A program made the position numbers and the translations under genes. Positions 11,075 to 23,507 of a DNA stretch of 64,000 nt are shown here, piece after piece. The notes below the pieces were generated by a model. It was not told the DNA's origin and did no database searches. It saw only the letters and a program-made list of their open reading frames with translations. Source of the DNA: Letharia columbiana (taxonomy: Eukaryota > Ascomycota > Lecanoromycetes > Lecanorales > Parmeliaceae); the NCBI RefSeq assembly GCF_014066305.1, contig NW_023501038.1:1157001-1221000 (forward strand), written 5' to 3'. Numbering within the stretch: position 1 is the first letter of the stretch; each line of letters begins with the position of its first letter.

Positions 11075-12502
11075 TTGTTGTTGTTGTTGTTGTTGTTGTT
11101 GCAGCAGCTGCTGCTGCTGGTGTTGTTGTTGGTGTTGTTGGTGTTGTTGGGCGGAGATGTTTGTGCAGTATTGGGCAAGGGCGTCAGAGGCGGAGAGGTG
11201 GTCGTGGTGTTGAGCGAAGGAGAAGAGGTTGGCCATGATTGAAAGGGTTTCTGCCAACTGATAGGGTGGTTTGGTGAGTCTAGAGCGCGATAGTAGGAGC
11301 TCTGGCAGTCACTTACTTCGAGATATGTTTGGGCACCTTTAGTCATGCCGTATTCTGTCACCATTGACGATGGTACTGGCCTTGGCGCTGGCTGGTCTTG
11401 AGCGTGCTGTTGCTTTTGCCGTTGTAGCTGAGCTCGTTTTCCAGAAGCCTTGCTGGTGTTGGGGGACTGCTTGATATCTGGAGACTCTGCAGCGCTTTGA
11501 AGTAGCTGCTGCCGAGGCACGTATTCGTTGTGCTCAAGCGTGATCAGTTCTAGAAGGTCGATTTTCCAATTCTGGTCAAATTGACACCTGAGATTACCCT
11601 GGAAAACAAGCTATGCTAGGTCAGTCATGCATTCAAAAAAAGCTGTGATAGAACATTAAGATACCTGATGGCCGTTTGTGAACCAGTACACGAAGCTTGA
11701 CTTGGGGCTTTCGACAGAATGGCCTACACCAGGCAGATTCTTCTCGATAGCATTTGAAAATGTCATCTGTATATTTGTAATCCCACTGTTGAAATACGCC
11801 CAGTAGTATCTTGGCAAACTCGGCGTTGATAGCTCGAATTGCTTGCCTTCTTTAGTTTCTGATGACCATAATGATTGCCTGAGCACACCCTTTTGAGAGA
11901 AGAAGCTGTCTACGAACGAGTGCCAGTATGCAAGATCATTGGCCTGCTTGCGGGTCTGCATTTGGGTTTGGTGAGTTTCATCCAGTCGTCCATTCAGCTG
12001 AGACCTTGGGCTAGGGCTTTCGGAACTTTGGCTGAGATGATCGGCAAAACTGAGAAGCTTCAGGATACCACTCGTGCTCATGTGGTTCGTACGATTCTGG
12101 CCCATGGCTGCAGCTGCAGCTTGAGCAGCTTGTTGTTGTTGTTGTTGTTGTTGTTGTTGCTGCTGATGCATCTGGGCTTGATGCTGCGCTTGCTGCTGCT
12201 GGGCATGTTGCTGTTGAGCTTGCTGCTGCTGTTGCGGATTAGGCGTGTGCTGTTGACTTTGTTGATTCTGCTGTTGCTGCTGCTGCAACTGTTGTTGTTG
12301 TTGGGCAGCTTGCTGTTGTTGTTGAGCAGCTTGCTGTTGCTGTTGCGCAGCTTGCTGTTGTTGAGCAGCTTGCTGTTGCTGTTGAGCTTGCTGTTGTTGC
12401 TGAGCTTGCTGTTGCTGCTCCCGTTGCTGCTGAGCAGCCTGGTTTTGGGCAGCTTGGGTTTGTTGTTGTTGTTGTTGTTGCTGTTGCTGTTGCTGCTGCT
12501 GC

Positions 12503-12535
<33 letters not shown>

Positions 12536-13993
12536 GTCTGTTGCGTCTGTTGCTGCTGTTGCTGCTGTTGCTGCTGTTGCTGTTGCTGTTGTTGCTGCTG
12601 TTGCGTCTGCTGCTGTTGCTGTTGTTGCTGCTGCTGTTGCGCCGCATGTTGTGCTTGTCGCTGCATTTGAATGTGCTGCTGCTGTTGTTGTGCCGCCGCC
12701 GCAGCAGCAGCAGGGTCAGGCCCAGTTGGTGCCTGAGGCTGAACGGTCATTTGCGGCTGCGGAGCTTGTTGGCCTTGCGTAGTTGCCGCTTGATTGGCTT
12801 GCTGTAAAGCGAGTTGTTGCATTTGTGCCTGTTGGTGCTGCTGAGCTTGTTGCTGAGCTTGTTGCTGGGCATTCTGCTGGGCGTTCTGCTGCTGCTGATG
12901 CTGTTGAGCTGCAGCTTGTTGCTGCGCGTTGTGTTGGGCTTGGGCTTGAGCTTGAGCCTGAGCTTGAGCTTGAGCTTGAGCTTGAGCCTGAGCCTGAGCC
13001 TGAGCCTGAGCTTGCAACTGAGCCTGTTGTGCTTGGTGTGCCCGCATTTGTGCGTTCTGGTGAGTTTGCTGCTGGGCTTGTTGTAGGTGGGCAGGTAGCG
13101 GCACGCCGCGCATGGCGGCGGCATTGTTCTGAAGGAACTGCTGCTGGTTCATGGCCTGATTGCCATTATTGGGAACCATTCCATTTTGCTGCTGTTGCTG
13201 CATCAACATCCGATGCTGTAGAATACGCTGTTGTTGTTGGGCCTGTTGCTGCGAGGCTTGCTGTTGAGCTGCAGCCTGGGCTTGTGCTTGTGCATGATGC
13301 TGTGCGGCGAGTTGTGGATTGTTGGCTACTGAGAATAATCTGTCAGCGAAAAGAAATAAGTCGTTGTCGTATGAAGCTGACAATTACATGTAGCGGAACA
13401 AGGTGGGAACTTGAGTAGTTTAGATAGATTGTATCTGGAGAATGATCCTGGAGAATGATCCTTAGACTGATGCGAAGCTTGGGCGGAGATATGCATGCTG
13501 ATTGAACATCGAGCAAACAGCACCACGAGCGCAGTTGGGGTTGCTCAAGCGGTGATGATCATCCAAGGCCGAGGTAAAAATCGTACAATCATGACGGAAA
13601 AGGAACCTGTAACTTACAGAGTTGCATGTGCTGCTGCTGCTGCTGCTGTTGCTGCTGTTGCTGCTGCTGCTGCTGCGCATACATCTGTCCTTGGTGTGGA
13701 TTCAAGTGAGACAATGCGTGCTGGCTTGGTCCAACCCCAGATACACTTGGCGGTCCGCCACCCTGCATCATTCCGCCCATCATAGGTCCCGCCTGGCTGA
13801 CTTGAGGCCCTCCCGGCCCTGTGATACCTGGATGTATTTGCTGCCCCATCGAGACTCCAGGCTGTTGTCCTCCGGGTACACCTTGATTCGAAGGGTGTCC
13901 ATGGGCCATTGGCTGTCCGCCATGAGCAACGCCAGGGTGGCCGCCCATGCCAGGGTGTGGAGTAAATGATGGTGCCATGGCCATTTGTGCCAT
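10538..13993 (-). CDS. ptaB: PtaB/Mfg1-like LIM-domain-binding co-regulator, polyQ-rich
   Basis: Predicted 1013-residue nuclear transcription co-factor. Exons on the minus strand: 13993-13618, 13328-11665, 11598-11317, 11257-10538, all frame-consistent. Residues 1-125 are Gly/Met/Pro/His-rich; 126-545 are long Gln runs with Gln-Ala repeats. A LIM-binding core follows (546-775): ILKLLSFADHLSQ, YWHSFVDSFFS, PRYYWAYFNSGI, FVYWFTNGHQ, then NLRCQFDQNWKIDLLELITLEHNEYVPR across intron 2. After intron 3 comes LAETLSIMANLFSFAQHH, then a second Gln run and a basic tail (KRRRPS, KRQKN). Yeast Mfg1 and Aspergillus PtaB partner Flo8/SomA-type proteins to control filamentation, adhesion and development. 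Intron 1 is long (289 bp) and its acceptor was chosen to keep frame. The symbol is by resemblance; confidence in the family is higher than in one-to-one orthology. Confidence 0.85.
12941..13020 (-). repeat. 6-bp repeat coding for (Gln-Ala)n in ptaB
   Basis: Plus-strand GCTTGA/GCCTGA hexamers in tandem translate on the minus strand as alternating Ala and Gln. It stays in frame and extends the Gln-rich region; array length is likely to vary between strains. Confidence 0.8.
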
Positions 13994-16311
13994 AGTGGGA
14001 AGGGAACGAGGGTGCAGGTTTGTGATACTTGAAGGATATGTCGGAAGGCGTTTGCCTCAGGCGAGACCGGGCAACTGGTGGAAGCCTCTCACACAGTCAC
14101 GGTCTGGACAGGACAAGGGTTTGTCGGTTGGATTTGTATGACTTCCTTCGCAAGACGTGACGATCTCTTATGATTATGCTCCAGTAAGGCCTTAGTGTGT
14201 CTCTTGTTTCCTTCCCGCGAATGGGAATCCTAGAGCTTTCTTGAAGATCGCCGTGAGTGTGTCAACATGATGACTCGGTCAGCCGGAAATTCATAAGGTC
14301 GCCGGCGCGTCCACTGCGCTGGAAATGTGTTATTGCAAACGAGGCGCAGGTATGAAAGGTTGCCGCAGTCGAGCTCGAGGCGGCAGGTGACTGGTTGGAT
14401 GGTTGAATGTTACAGTGCAGCTCGCAAAGGCCCAAACGTCTCGCCCCACCAGCCTCGCTTCAATCTCCGATTCTGTCACACTTTCAGTTGACCTCTTCGT
14501 CTCTTTCGCGGTCTGTCCGAGTCACGCTCTCTGATTGCGACAGAATGGCGGGATTACGCTCAGATTTCCACCAATGAGCGTTTGATTTTCCAGAAAAGCG
14601 AGGGTAAAGAGGGCAAGAAAAGTCAGCCAAAGCGAAATTCAAGGTATCACGACCAGTCAAAAGGACTCCGAGTCGTCAGCAGTGACTCCAAATAGTGCAC
14701 CTGCTTCCTCATCGAGGCTCGAGCTCATCTCTTCGGGCACTGGCCATTGGCCAAGAACTATCCACTAAGCTCTTCTGGTACTAGTCTGCCACTAATGCGC
14801 TAGATAGCAAAATAATATCAGAGCCGGGCACCTCCACGAAACTTCTTTCTGTCCAACCCACATTATTGCTCGAATCATTTATTTCCTTGTTTGATCCTAT
14901 GGATATGTCTTCCTGCTTGAGGTATGTTATCATGAGAACTCTTTACGCTTCCTTACATACTACACATGTTGGAACGATGACAACAATATAAAAGTCTTCT
15001 TTTCCCACCTGAGTCGACCTTGAAGAGACCAATCTGTCGGATGCCCTTCGCCGGGCGTCTGCTACTTGCCAGTATATTTGTCTGACCATCAAGCATTCAC
15101 ATCCATGCTGCTATCAACCACGCTGTTGCAGGATTGGTGGCTAATTCATCACAGCTCTTAGGCGAATGCCCGACTCCGCCAGATTCGCAAGCTCGACAAT
15201 TCATGTACGTGAGGTGTACTCGTACCATCGACCCTCTCCACCACTACCACTCAAAGTAAGCTGCATCTCCGTAGCTCTCCTTCCCTATACTTGGTTCTTT
15301 CATGATGAAACACAATCCACATTCGCAGTTTTCACGCGAACTGGTGCACGAACCTATTAAGCCGCCAGAATCATGTGCGCATTCAATTATGCTTTCCTTG
15401 GAAGTCTGATCGAGAACCTTTCCTACAAAGTGCTGCTTGTCATCAACATCAAAGACGAAATGATCCATGGGCTAACATGGATTGCTATTAGGTCACCTCA
15501 CATGGCCTGTTCGACTCTACGCCTTTAAAGAGAGAAGCTCGAGCTTCATACTCCTTGTCCATAGAGTGACACGTACGAAATTCCCTGAGCTAAGCTAACA
15601 CGGAGAGGAGAGAAAAGCTCTCACTTCATCTCTTTGAAAGAACAGGACAAGGTAGGTGGGAGGAGGCGTCCGAAACAAAGGCGTGCATTCACCAACCAGT
15701 GCCATTTCATAGTACATGGATCTGCATGGTTGAGATCTCTGCTGTGTTGCATCGACGTCCCACATCCTGCTAAGGCTCCAATTAGCCTGCTGTCCACGCC
15801 ATCGTTGGCCAAGGTATGTGAACGATGGTGTCAAGATTCTGGGTTACGGCGAGACAAGCTCCGTTTTTGAGTAGTCTTTTTTTCTTTTGCATGTATGTAG
15901 CAGGAAGCTCCGTAAGCCAGATACCACGATTTGACTACATGCAACAATCCAGTGCATACAACGGCATAGTACGTAGGATTAGCTCGATGGACATTCGCTC
16001 TAAGCTCTCGTACTTCGCCAAACCCGCATGGGAGCACTGCGTAGAGATTGATTCTAGGCAATTGAGCTGTGACTTAGCGACATGCCCCCAAGTCTGGCTA
16101 GAGTTATCAGCTGTACCTTAGGAATTGAGAAACGCATCGGCTTGGCGAGCTAAGAGCAGCAACCGCGGAGACCCTCCGTGATCCTTTGAAACACTACAGC
16201 TTGAAGGCAGAGGGACAATAGATTGGGACAACTTGGACACAAACTTCACAGCCTTTTCCGCTCACATCACAAGTTCATTGTGGACTTCTATTCCTCAAGG
16301 CGCCATCTACA
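13994..16311. other. Divergent intergenic region between ptaB-like and VMA2
   Basis: 2.3 kb between two divergently transcribed start codons, so it should contain both promoters and leaders. Composition is normal. I found no convincing coding frame, tRNA or repeat. The length fits long upstream regions seen for developmental regulators, but no individual site can be supported. Confidence 0.45.
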
Positions 16312-18221
16312 ATGGCGAACGAAGTGCAGGACCCCCGCATGACTACTATCCACCCTCGAATCCGCTACAATACAATTGGAGGTGTCAATGGACCTTTGGT
16401 CATTCTAGATAATGTAGGACCACGAGCAGAATTCTAGGAACATTAGCTGATATGAATGCGTCAGGTCAAATTTCCTAGATACAACGAGATCGTCTCCTTG
16501 ACCCTACCAGATGGCTCAGAGAGATCGGGACAGGTGCTGGAAGCTCGAGGTACAACCCCTCCCACCTGTGCCTCGCAACTAGAGTGGGCTGACGCTGCGT
16601 GTGATCAGGGAATCGAGCTGTTGTCCAAGTAATCCACCTTGAAGCTACCTGGAGCCTTTCCTCAGTGCTGATCCTAGATAGGTGTTTGAAGGCACCTCCG
16701 GTATCGATGTCAAGAAGGTCAGAGAAGACTCTGTAGACTGTCGAGCACACCGCTGACAGTCAGTAGACCAAAGTAGAATTTACTGGGCACAATCTCAAGA
16801 TCGGAGTGTCTGAGGACATGCTGGGGCGCATCTTCGATGGATCAGGCAGAGCCATTGATAAAGGGCCCAAGGTGCTTGCGGAAGATTACCTCGACATTAA
16901 CGGCAGTCCGATCAATCCCTACTCCCGAGTACGTTTGTAACGCACCTAACACGATATCCCAAGCTGACAGGCAGCCAGGTCTACCCAGAAGAGATGATTG
17001 CAACAGGAATATCAGCAATAGACACGATGAATTCGATTGCCCGCGGGCAAAAGATACCTATCTTCTCCGCTGCCGGTCTACCGCACAACGAAATCGCCGC
17101 GCAGATATGTCGTCAAGCTGGCTTGGTCAACAAGCCTACAAAGGACGTCCACGATGGTCATGAGGAGAACTTCTCCATTGTCTTTGCGGCTATGGGTGTC
17201 AATATGGAGACAAGTCGATTCTTCACAAGAGATTTTGAGGAGAATGGAAGTATGGAGAGAGTCACATTATTCTTGAACTTAGCAAACGATCCTACGTAAG
17301 ATTCCTTTGCTCTGCAGCTTGCATTTGTGCTTACAGTGGCAGTATCGAACGTATCATCACCCCTCGTCTCGCCCTAACAACTGCCGAATACTACGCCTAC
17401 CAATTAGAAAAGCACGTCCTGGTCATCCTCACAGATCTAACAGCGTACTGTGATGCTCTTCGCGAAGTCTCGGCAGCAAGAGAAGAAGTGCCAGGTCGGC
17501 GTGGATACCCAGGTTACATGTACACTGACTTGTCCACAATCTACGAGCGTGCTGGTCGTGTTGAAGGTCGCAATGGGTCAATCACCCAAATTCCGATCCT
17601 GACTATGCCCAACGACGGTACGGCAGGCAATGTCTCCTTTTCGGAAGAAGCTGACTTTCCCCTGCAGATATTACACATCCCATTCCTGATCTTACTGGCT
17701 ATATCACCGAAGGTCAGATCTTCATCGACCGTCAACTCCACAACAAAGGTGTCTACCCACCCATCAACGTCCTCCCATCCCTCTCCCGTCTCATGAAATC
17801 CGCCATCGGCGAAGGCCATACCCGCAAAGACCACGGCGATGTCTCCAACCAACTCTACGCCAAATATGCCATCGGCCGAGACGCAGCATCTATGAAAGCA
17901 GTCGTTGGTGAAGAAGCTCTTTCCTCCGAAGACAAGCTCTCCCTCGAATTCCTTGACAAATTCGAACGTACTTTCATCTCCCAATCTGCCTACGAGTCAC
18001 GCACAATATACGAGTCTATCGACCTAGCATGGAGTTTGCTGCGTATATACCCCAAGGAGTTGCTGAATCGTATTCCGAAGAAGATCCTAGATGAGTTCTA
18101 CCAACGCAGTGGTAAGGGTAAGAGAGGGAACAAAGACACGAGGGATAATGAGGAGCAGGATGGAGAGCACGGACAGCAGCAGACGGATGGGGAACAGAAT
18201 GAGGACTTGATTGAGACGTAG
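16312..18221 (+). CDS. VMA2: V-type proton ATPase subunit B
   Basis: Predicted 516-residue B subunit of the V1 sector, which with subunit A forms the catalytic hexamer that acidifies vacuoles and endosomes. Eight exons: 16312-16413, 16465-16549, 16609-16628, 16682-16717, 16767-16928, 16979-17295, 17343-17617, 17668-18221; every junction keeps frame. It starts [10 protein letters not shown], with the family blocks [64 protein letters not shown] (read in parts, exon 6), VNMETSRFF and [23 protein letters not shown] (parts), then [17 protein letters not shown]. Length matches fungal orthologues. The C-terminus is an acidic Gln/Glu tail. Exons 3 and 4 are only 20 and 36 bp. It lies tail-to-tail with frataxin. 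Confidence 0.97.
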
Positions 18222-18564
18222 GGTAGGATCAAAGGCTGGAGCGGAATAGATGCGGTGTGCTGGAGGGCTGTGGAGTAATGTGTATACATTTGGCATTGAC
18301 TGCATGCTTCGCATAGAATGTAAAGCTATACAAGATGCCGAATTCTATCCTCTACCCATAGTCCATCGCCGGAGGCTCCACGGTGACCTTGAACCCTTAT
18401 CCACATGCCTGAATGCAAGTAAGTAAGTAACCAACGCCTCTCGCAATGCAATGGGTATGCCTCTCCATGCCGCTAAACCGCAGTACCAAAGTCAACTCCA
18501 TTCCCCCTATCGGAACACCCACCGCCAAAAGCCCCTCCCAACATCCTCACCCATCTCTCCCCAA
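18222..18564. other. Convergent intergenic region
   Basis: 343 bp between the stop codons of VMA2 (+) and frataxin (-). It must contain both 3' ends. No other feature is supported. Confidence 0.5.
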
Positions 18565-19296
18565 TCACAACCCCTCCCCCTCCCCCTCCCCCACTCCAGG
18601 CGCGACACCAACCTCCTCCTCCAGCAACCCGCTCAACGTACTCCCATCCCGCAAATACACCCACTCCCCCTTCTCCGCCCCGTCACCGTCCGCACCGCGC
18701 ACGACCCAATCGTATCGCTTGGGCCCGGACACCGGACTGCTGAGCCAGATCTGCTTGTTCGGCGGCTGCTTGTTGAGGACGTAGGTGCCGTGGGGCGGGA
18801 AGAGCAAGGTCAATACGCCGGCCTGGGTCATGGGACGGACGTCAGTACGTACGTAGGGTAGGACCAGTGGTGGGGGAAGTGAAAGTGCTGGGGGGGGGAA
18901 TGGGGCACGGACGGAATATTCCACATCCACCTCTTCCCGCTCCTCTTGCATCTCCTCTAGCTGCGCGACCAGACCGTCGATGTACCGGTCGGATATCCTG
19001 TGGTACTCATCCGGCGAGATCTCTGCCGCTTCGGCCTTGGCGGCGCGTCGCGGGGGGGCGGTTGTGAAGGCGCGGCTTCGGGTCCGGGGCTGGGGTCGGA
19101 GTTGTCCGTTGTGGAGTTTGCGGTGCGGTTGCGTTGTGGGAAAGGAGGACGGGCGGGGTGGGTTGATGGGGTCGCTTGAGGATGTAGGCGCTCTGGGTTG
19201 GGAGAGGGAGAGGGAGAGGGAGAGGGAGGGGAGGATGCGGCGTGGTGCTTTTGAGAGGGAGAGGGGGATGGAGATGGAGATGGCTTTGTGGGCCAT
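18565..19296 (-). CDS. YFH1: Frataxin homologue, mitochondrial
   Basis: Predicted 213-residue mitochondrial protein that acts in iron-sulfur cluster assembly and iron handling. Exon 1 19296-18913, intron 18912-18823, exon 2 18822-18565. Residues 1 to about 90 form a Ser/Leu/Arg/Pro-rich presequence without acidic runs, as expected for matrix import. The frataxin fold begins near residue 99 with [11 protein letters not shown] and the acidic helix [15 protein letters not shown], the iron-binding ridge. It continues after the intron with [20 protein letters not shown], then [35 protein letters not shown]. Length is typical. The donor GTCCGT is weak, but splicing there restores the conserved S-A-G-V junction. 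The start at 19296 was chosen because the frame upstream looks non-coding. Confidence 0.93.
   Translation of the reverse strand: MAHKAISISIPLSLSKAPRRILPSLSLSLSLSQPRAPTSSSDPINPPRPSSFPTTQPHRKLHNGQLRPQPRTRSRAFTTAPPRRAAKAEAAEISPDEYHRISDRYIDGLVAQLEEMQEEREEVDVEYSVRAPFPPPALSLPPPLVLPYVRTDVRPMTQAGVLTLLFPPHGTYVLNKQPPNKQIWLSSPVSGPKRYDWVVRGADGDGAEKGEWVYLRDGSTLSGLLEEEVGVAPGVGEGEGEGL
19190..19265 (-). repeat. Purine-rich hexamer repeat within the frataxin presequence
   Basis: GGGAGA-type repeats on the plus strand (core about 19200-19228) code on the minus strand for alternating Ser-Leu in the presequence. The array stays in frame. Confidence 0.7.
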
Positions 19297-19574
19297 GGTT
19301 GATTTATTTTTCGGTTCTGGAGGCCGGAGAGGTGTGGAGAGAAGATTGTGGAGGAGGTACCTTTTATGCTGGTGGATGCCATCACTGTAGACTGATAATC
19401 GCGGAATGAAGCCGCTATATTGCTTCACTGTGTTTGAGGGTTGGACACTTTCTTCACGCTGTGTTGGAATACTAGGTGATTATGCATGTCACTGGTGTTC
19501 ACCCTCATTCATTCTTACAGACAAGAGCTTAAGTACGGGCATGTTTTACTCAATAATTACATTGGGTTGCCTCT
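19297..19574. promoter_or_regulatory. Frataxin upstream region and 3' end of the A-T-R gene
   Basis: 278 bp between the frataxin start and the A-T-R stop, both genes on the minus strand. It should contain the frataxin promoter and the terminator of the upstream gene. No individual element could be identified. Confidence 0.4.
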
Positions 19575-22500
19575 CTACCCAGAGCTTTCAACTTGTAGAC
19601 CTTTCCCTTCTCCTTTCCACTTCTCCAACCAAGCTTTCACGAACTTTCTGATATATCCGTCTTCGACTAGCCTTGGTGTCTCTCTCAAGGCCGGACTATG
19701 CTTCACCGCAGTCTCGATCTCAAATTTGACATCCCCGGTCTTCTCCTTTCCATACATGCTTTCGAAGTGATCAATCAGCTTAACAGCGGGGTTTCGCTCC
19801 GGGTCCCCACCGTTCTTCTCATACTCTCGCAGCTTCTGTAACCATTCGACGACAGGGACCGTCGAAAATTCGAGGCCTGAGCGTTGCAGTTCAGGGAGGA
19901 GGGAGCTGGTCCAGGAGAAGGTGTGAGGACTCTCGAGATTGTAGACCAGATTTGTCTCAGAGTCGGAAACCGGGATGGTGCCGGTAGAAATGCCTGCAAG
20001 GTCGAGGATGGTGGTTGCTAGGATGTCGACGGGTAGCCAGGACTCGGTCTCATTAAGAGCTGGTAGCGCTTTCAGCGTGAGCGCCGAGCGAATTATCAGC
20101 GGTATTGCTTCGGTATCGTTCCACAGCCCCATTTGCCCATCGCCGACAATCTGACCGATGCGTAGTATGCGTGTCAAAGCACCCGCATCTCCAGCTGCGT
20201 TACAAATTATGCGCTCGCTGACGAGCTTAGAGCGTGCGTAGCCTTGAGGAAGCGCGGCTTTGAGATCAGAGATGGGTGTCTCTGGGATGATGGCAGGTGT
20301 AGAAGTTCCTAGGGCGGTGGCGATGGAGGAGCAGAAGAAGAAATGGGCCGGTGCGGGAGTCGAGACGGAAAGAGAGAATTGGGCAAGGTTGTGGACCCCT
20401 TTGATGTGCTGTTCTTCGAAACTGCGAATGCCTAAACTGAAATTCACGGCCCATGCGCTTGAGAATTTCGGAGTCAGCATGCTCTTTTCCAAATCCAAGG
20501 CGGAGTGATATCAGAAGAGCACAACCCGAGGGGAAATCCCTATTGGCAATACCAGCACGCTTCGCAGGACAAGTCTAAGGAACACATCGCAGGAATGATT
20601 TTTGTTTATGCCACAAGGTCGCGGCTTGAACCAAGTCCAAAGAGCCCAACGTGAGGTAGAGGCTCTTTCTGTCAAGAGATCAAAGAGCACAATCGAGACA
20701 AGCCTCCCCCCCTCCCCCGGTTACATGATACAAAAGCGCGTCATTGGACAAGTCTTGGGAGCACAACCAGGGGAGGAAACATACCTGTGGATGATGGTCG
20801 TAGTCTCGCTTTGTAACTTGTTAAACATGTCTGGTGACAGGCCAAGATCTTTTTTACTTAGATCACTAGTCAAAGCGACTGGGAATTTTGTATCTGGTAC
20901 GCTCAGGTTCCTCTGTCGCAAAGCCTCCAGGACTCTTTCCTGAGGATTCTCGCGCCTGACCAAGCAGTAAACTTTGTGCACATCAGGCCGGGTGAGAAGT
21001 AAGGCCAGAATGTGAGTTCCCAAAGATCCAGTAGAGCCTGTGAGGACAACGATATGGCCTTCAGGAGCGGGCGATGAGCCCGAAACATGCTTTTGGAATG
21101 TCGAGTATTTCTTGATCATGGCCTCCATTTCCTCAATCTCATTTTCATCATCCTCTGGCCTTAGGTCATCAACCCTGAGCGCATCGAGGTATCTTGCCAG
21201 ACCAGCCACATTCGCGGTATCATAGATCACATTTTGACCGAGTTTCCTGTGGTTGCCACCAAGATCGAGATCTTTCAGTATCAGGCCCCTCATCTGCTCA
21301 GATTCCGGAGTCAGCGTCTCTCTTTACAGCTATGGAACCGAGAAACCAGATGATTTTCAAAGGTAGAAAGCCTTTTGATCCTGGGACATGGTTGTGATTC
21401 TAGTATTAGGACAGTTCTAGCGACTTGAAAGGGCTTTCTCCTCCGAAGAATGGGCTTGTGGAAATTGGATACCAAATAGGGAGGACTGACTCGGGAATGT
21501 ACGTACTTGTATCGCTGTTAGACTGTTGACCCCAGCGGCGAAAAAGTCGTCTTGGGGACTTGAAATTTGCACGCTTAGAGTTTCCCTGAACGTCTTCATG
21601 ATCCAATCCTCCATCGCAGGTATATCGAGCTGCAAGGTGCCAGTCCCAGTATATTCGAGCTTATCGTACATGAGTTCCATATCTTTAGCAAAAACACGAT
21701 AGATTTGCGAGCGCTTGATCGATTCTTTGTCTGTCTTTGGGTAATCGACCTCGGCTCCAAAAGGCACTATGGTTTCCTTACTGATCTGTGAGAAGCTCTC
21801 GATTTGAGCGTTAACCTCTTGTATAGTAGGCCAAATAGCGTTGATGAATCCTTCGTCAGGCATATCCCTCGACTCGTCGTTTTTGAAAACGAAGATACCA
21901 GGTATCGACTTACCAGTGCCGAAGATACAGCACTCTCTGATGAGCGGGTCTTGTCGAACTCGGCCTTCCGTTGGTAAGGGGAGAATTTTCTCGCCGTTGA
22001 TCAAGGTCAGACGATCATCCAAACGACCAACATGTTTCCAAGCATCCAATTCTGGGTGTTTGACAAATATGTCTTTTGAGTGGAACGACTTCGGTGGATC
22101 GTCAGAATTGGAAACAACAAGCGCTTCCAATCCGTGTAGGTATATGCATTCATATGTATCGTCTCCCAAAGGCTTCATCCATATGTACTTCGCCACAGGC
22201 GGTGGTATCCGAATATAGTCCCACGAATTATCCCCTGGGGCACGGTTGGACGAGGTACCAAGGCTACCGATTTCTGTTGCACCCCATAGTGTTTCTACGT
22301 TGACGCCTTTTGCAACCAGATCATTTCCCAGATAATCGGGAGCGCCACTCCCAGAGAAAATCACCCTTTTACAAGTTTTCATTGCATCAACTCCCCTCTC
22401 AGTCTGGGCGAGAAGCTCCATTGTGTATGGCACCACATGCAGTATATCGGGCTTGACATGATGGAGTACTTTGATAACATAGTCCGCCGTCACGGGTAAG

Positions 22501-23507
22501 CTAGGATTGTACATGTAAACCGTCTTCCTATCCATCATGCCATGTACTACTACCCAGCTCCCATATCCGTGACTAGCACATTTCGAAGTCAGCATTCCCA
22601 TTGGTGGACAAAGATTCGAGTAATAAGACAACTTTAAGAAATGGATTGGGTGGCAGAATGGGTAATTCGTTCCTTCAACATGTCTCGCGAATCAAAAACA
22701 GTCTCGACGAGGAAGAGAGAACTCAGAGATGTGGCTTACAAGAAAGGAAAAGTAGTGAACTCGGTCTGCTCCTTCGGTGCAGGTATCTTCATCATGAGAC
22801 GTCGATGGGGAAGATAGATTGGTTTAGGCAGCCCAGTCGAGCCGGACGAGTGCAGAATACCTAGAGTCCATTCTTTCTCCGCCTTCCGGTCTACATTCTG
22901 GCGCTGAAATTGTGGCTCCTTTGATGCTGGCTTATCAAAATCTTCTCGGGATATCAAATTTATCCTTTCAATTTTTACGAGCTCTTGTGTGTGGGCGACA
23001 AGGGAGGCGATTTGTGTGGTTTTCCCCGGTATTATCGCAACTCCACCCGTTTCTCGTATCAGCTTCTCGCATGCGTTGGGTGCGAGTCGAGGCGAGAGGC
23101 ATAGCGATGTGTAGCCTAACCTGGCAAGCGCAAAGAATGTGATTATGTACGCAAGGTCTGTGGGACCTAGCAGGGCGATCACTGGAGGTGTCTCATGGCT
23201 GCTCTTGGTCTGGGATCCTCCATAAGCCACACGCTGAGAGCAGGACATGCCCAATTGCCTCACTCACAGGATGTAATCCGCATCTCATATAGTACTTTGC
23301 TGCCTGATCCACGAATCGATCTATATCCTTGCCTGTAAACTTTTCGTAGTCAATAGTACCTTGTTCAGACTTTGGGAAGCACAGTAATGGCACTTGTGTC
23401 TTATCTGCAGCTCTGAGGCGTAGGAGGTCATCGGAAATTATCAGATCTTCCTCTTCAATCGGTATGTTTCCATCTACCATGGAGTCTGCTGTTGCTGTGG
23501 GCGCCAT
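19575..23507 (-). CDS. NRPS-like adenylation-thiolation-reductase (A-T-R) enzyme
   Basis: Predicted 1055-residue, three-domain enzyme that activates a carboxylic acid as an adenylate, holds it as a thioester and releases it reductively. Exons: 23507-23268, 23209-22740, 22572-21507, 21293-20785, 20457-19575; all frame-consistent. The adenylation domain spans about 1-520: LHSSGSTGLPKP near 195, WGATEIGS near 333, GRLDDRLTLINGEK. The carrier domain has FFAAGVNSLTAIQ, with the phosphopantetheine Ser near 588. The reductase has a Rossmann motif VLTGSTGSLG near 680 and a catalytic FCSSIAT, then Y-A-R-S-K (Tyr 835, Lys 839). This matches fungal NRPS-like/aminoadipate-reductase-related proteins; the strict biosynthetic Lys2 has a longer N-terminus. 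Substrate unknown. Introns 2-4 are long (167, 213, 327 bp). It is the last gene before the 32 kb AT-rich block and no cluster partners are visible. Confidence 0.92.

Noticed and set aside
11875..12807. 310-residue plus-strand frame rich in Leu, opposite the ptaB-like gene
   Set aside because: It is the antisense reading of the Gln codon runs (CAG/CAA read as CTG/TTG). No start context or domain; the minus strand has the conserved LIM-binding core.
13994..16311. Small genes or tRNAs in the 2.3 kb divergent intergenic region
   Set aside because: Frames such as 15166-15360 and 15825-16121 show no conserved motif, and no cloverleaf with an internal TTCGA promoter box was found.
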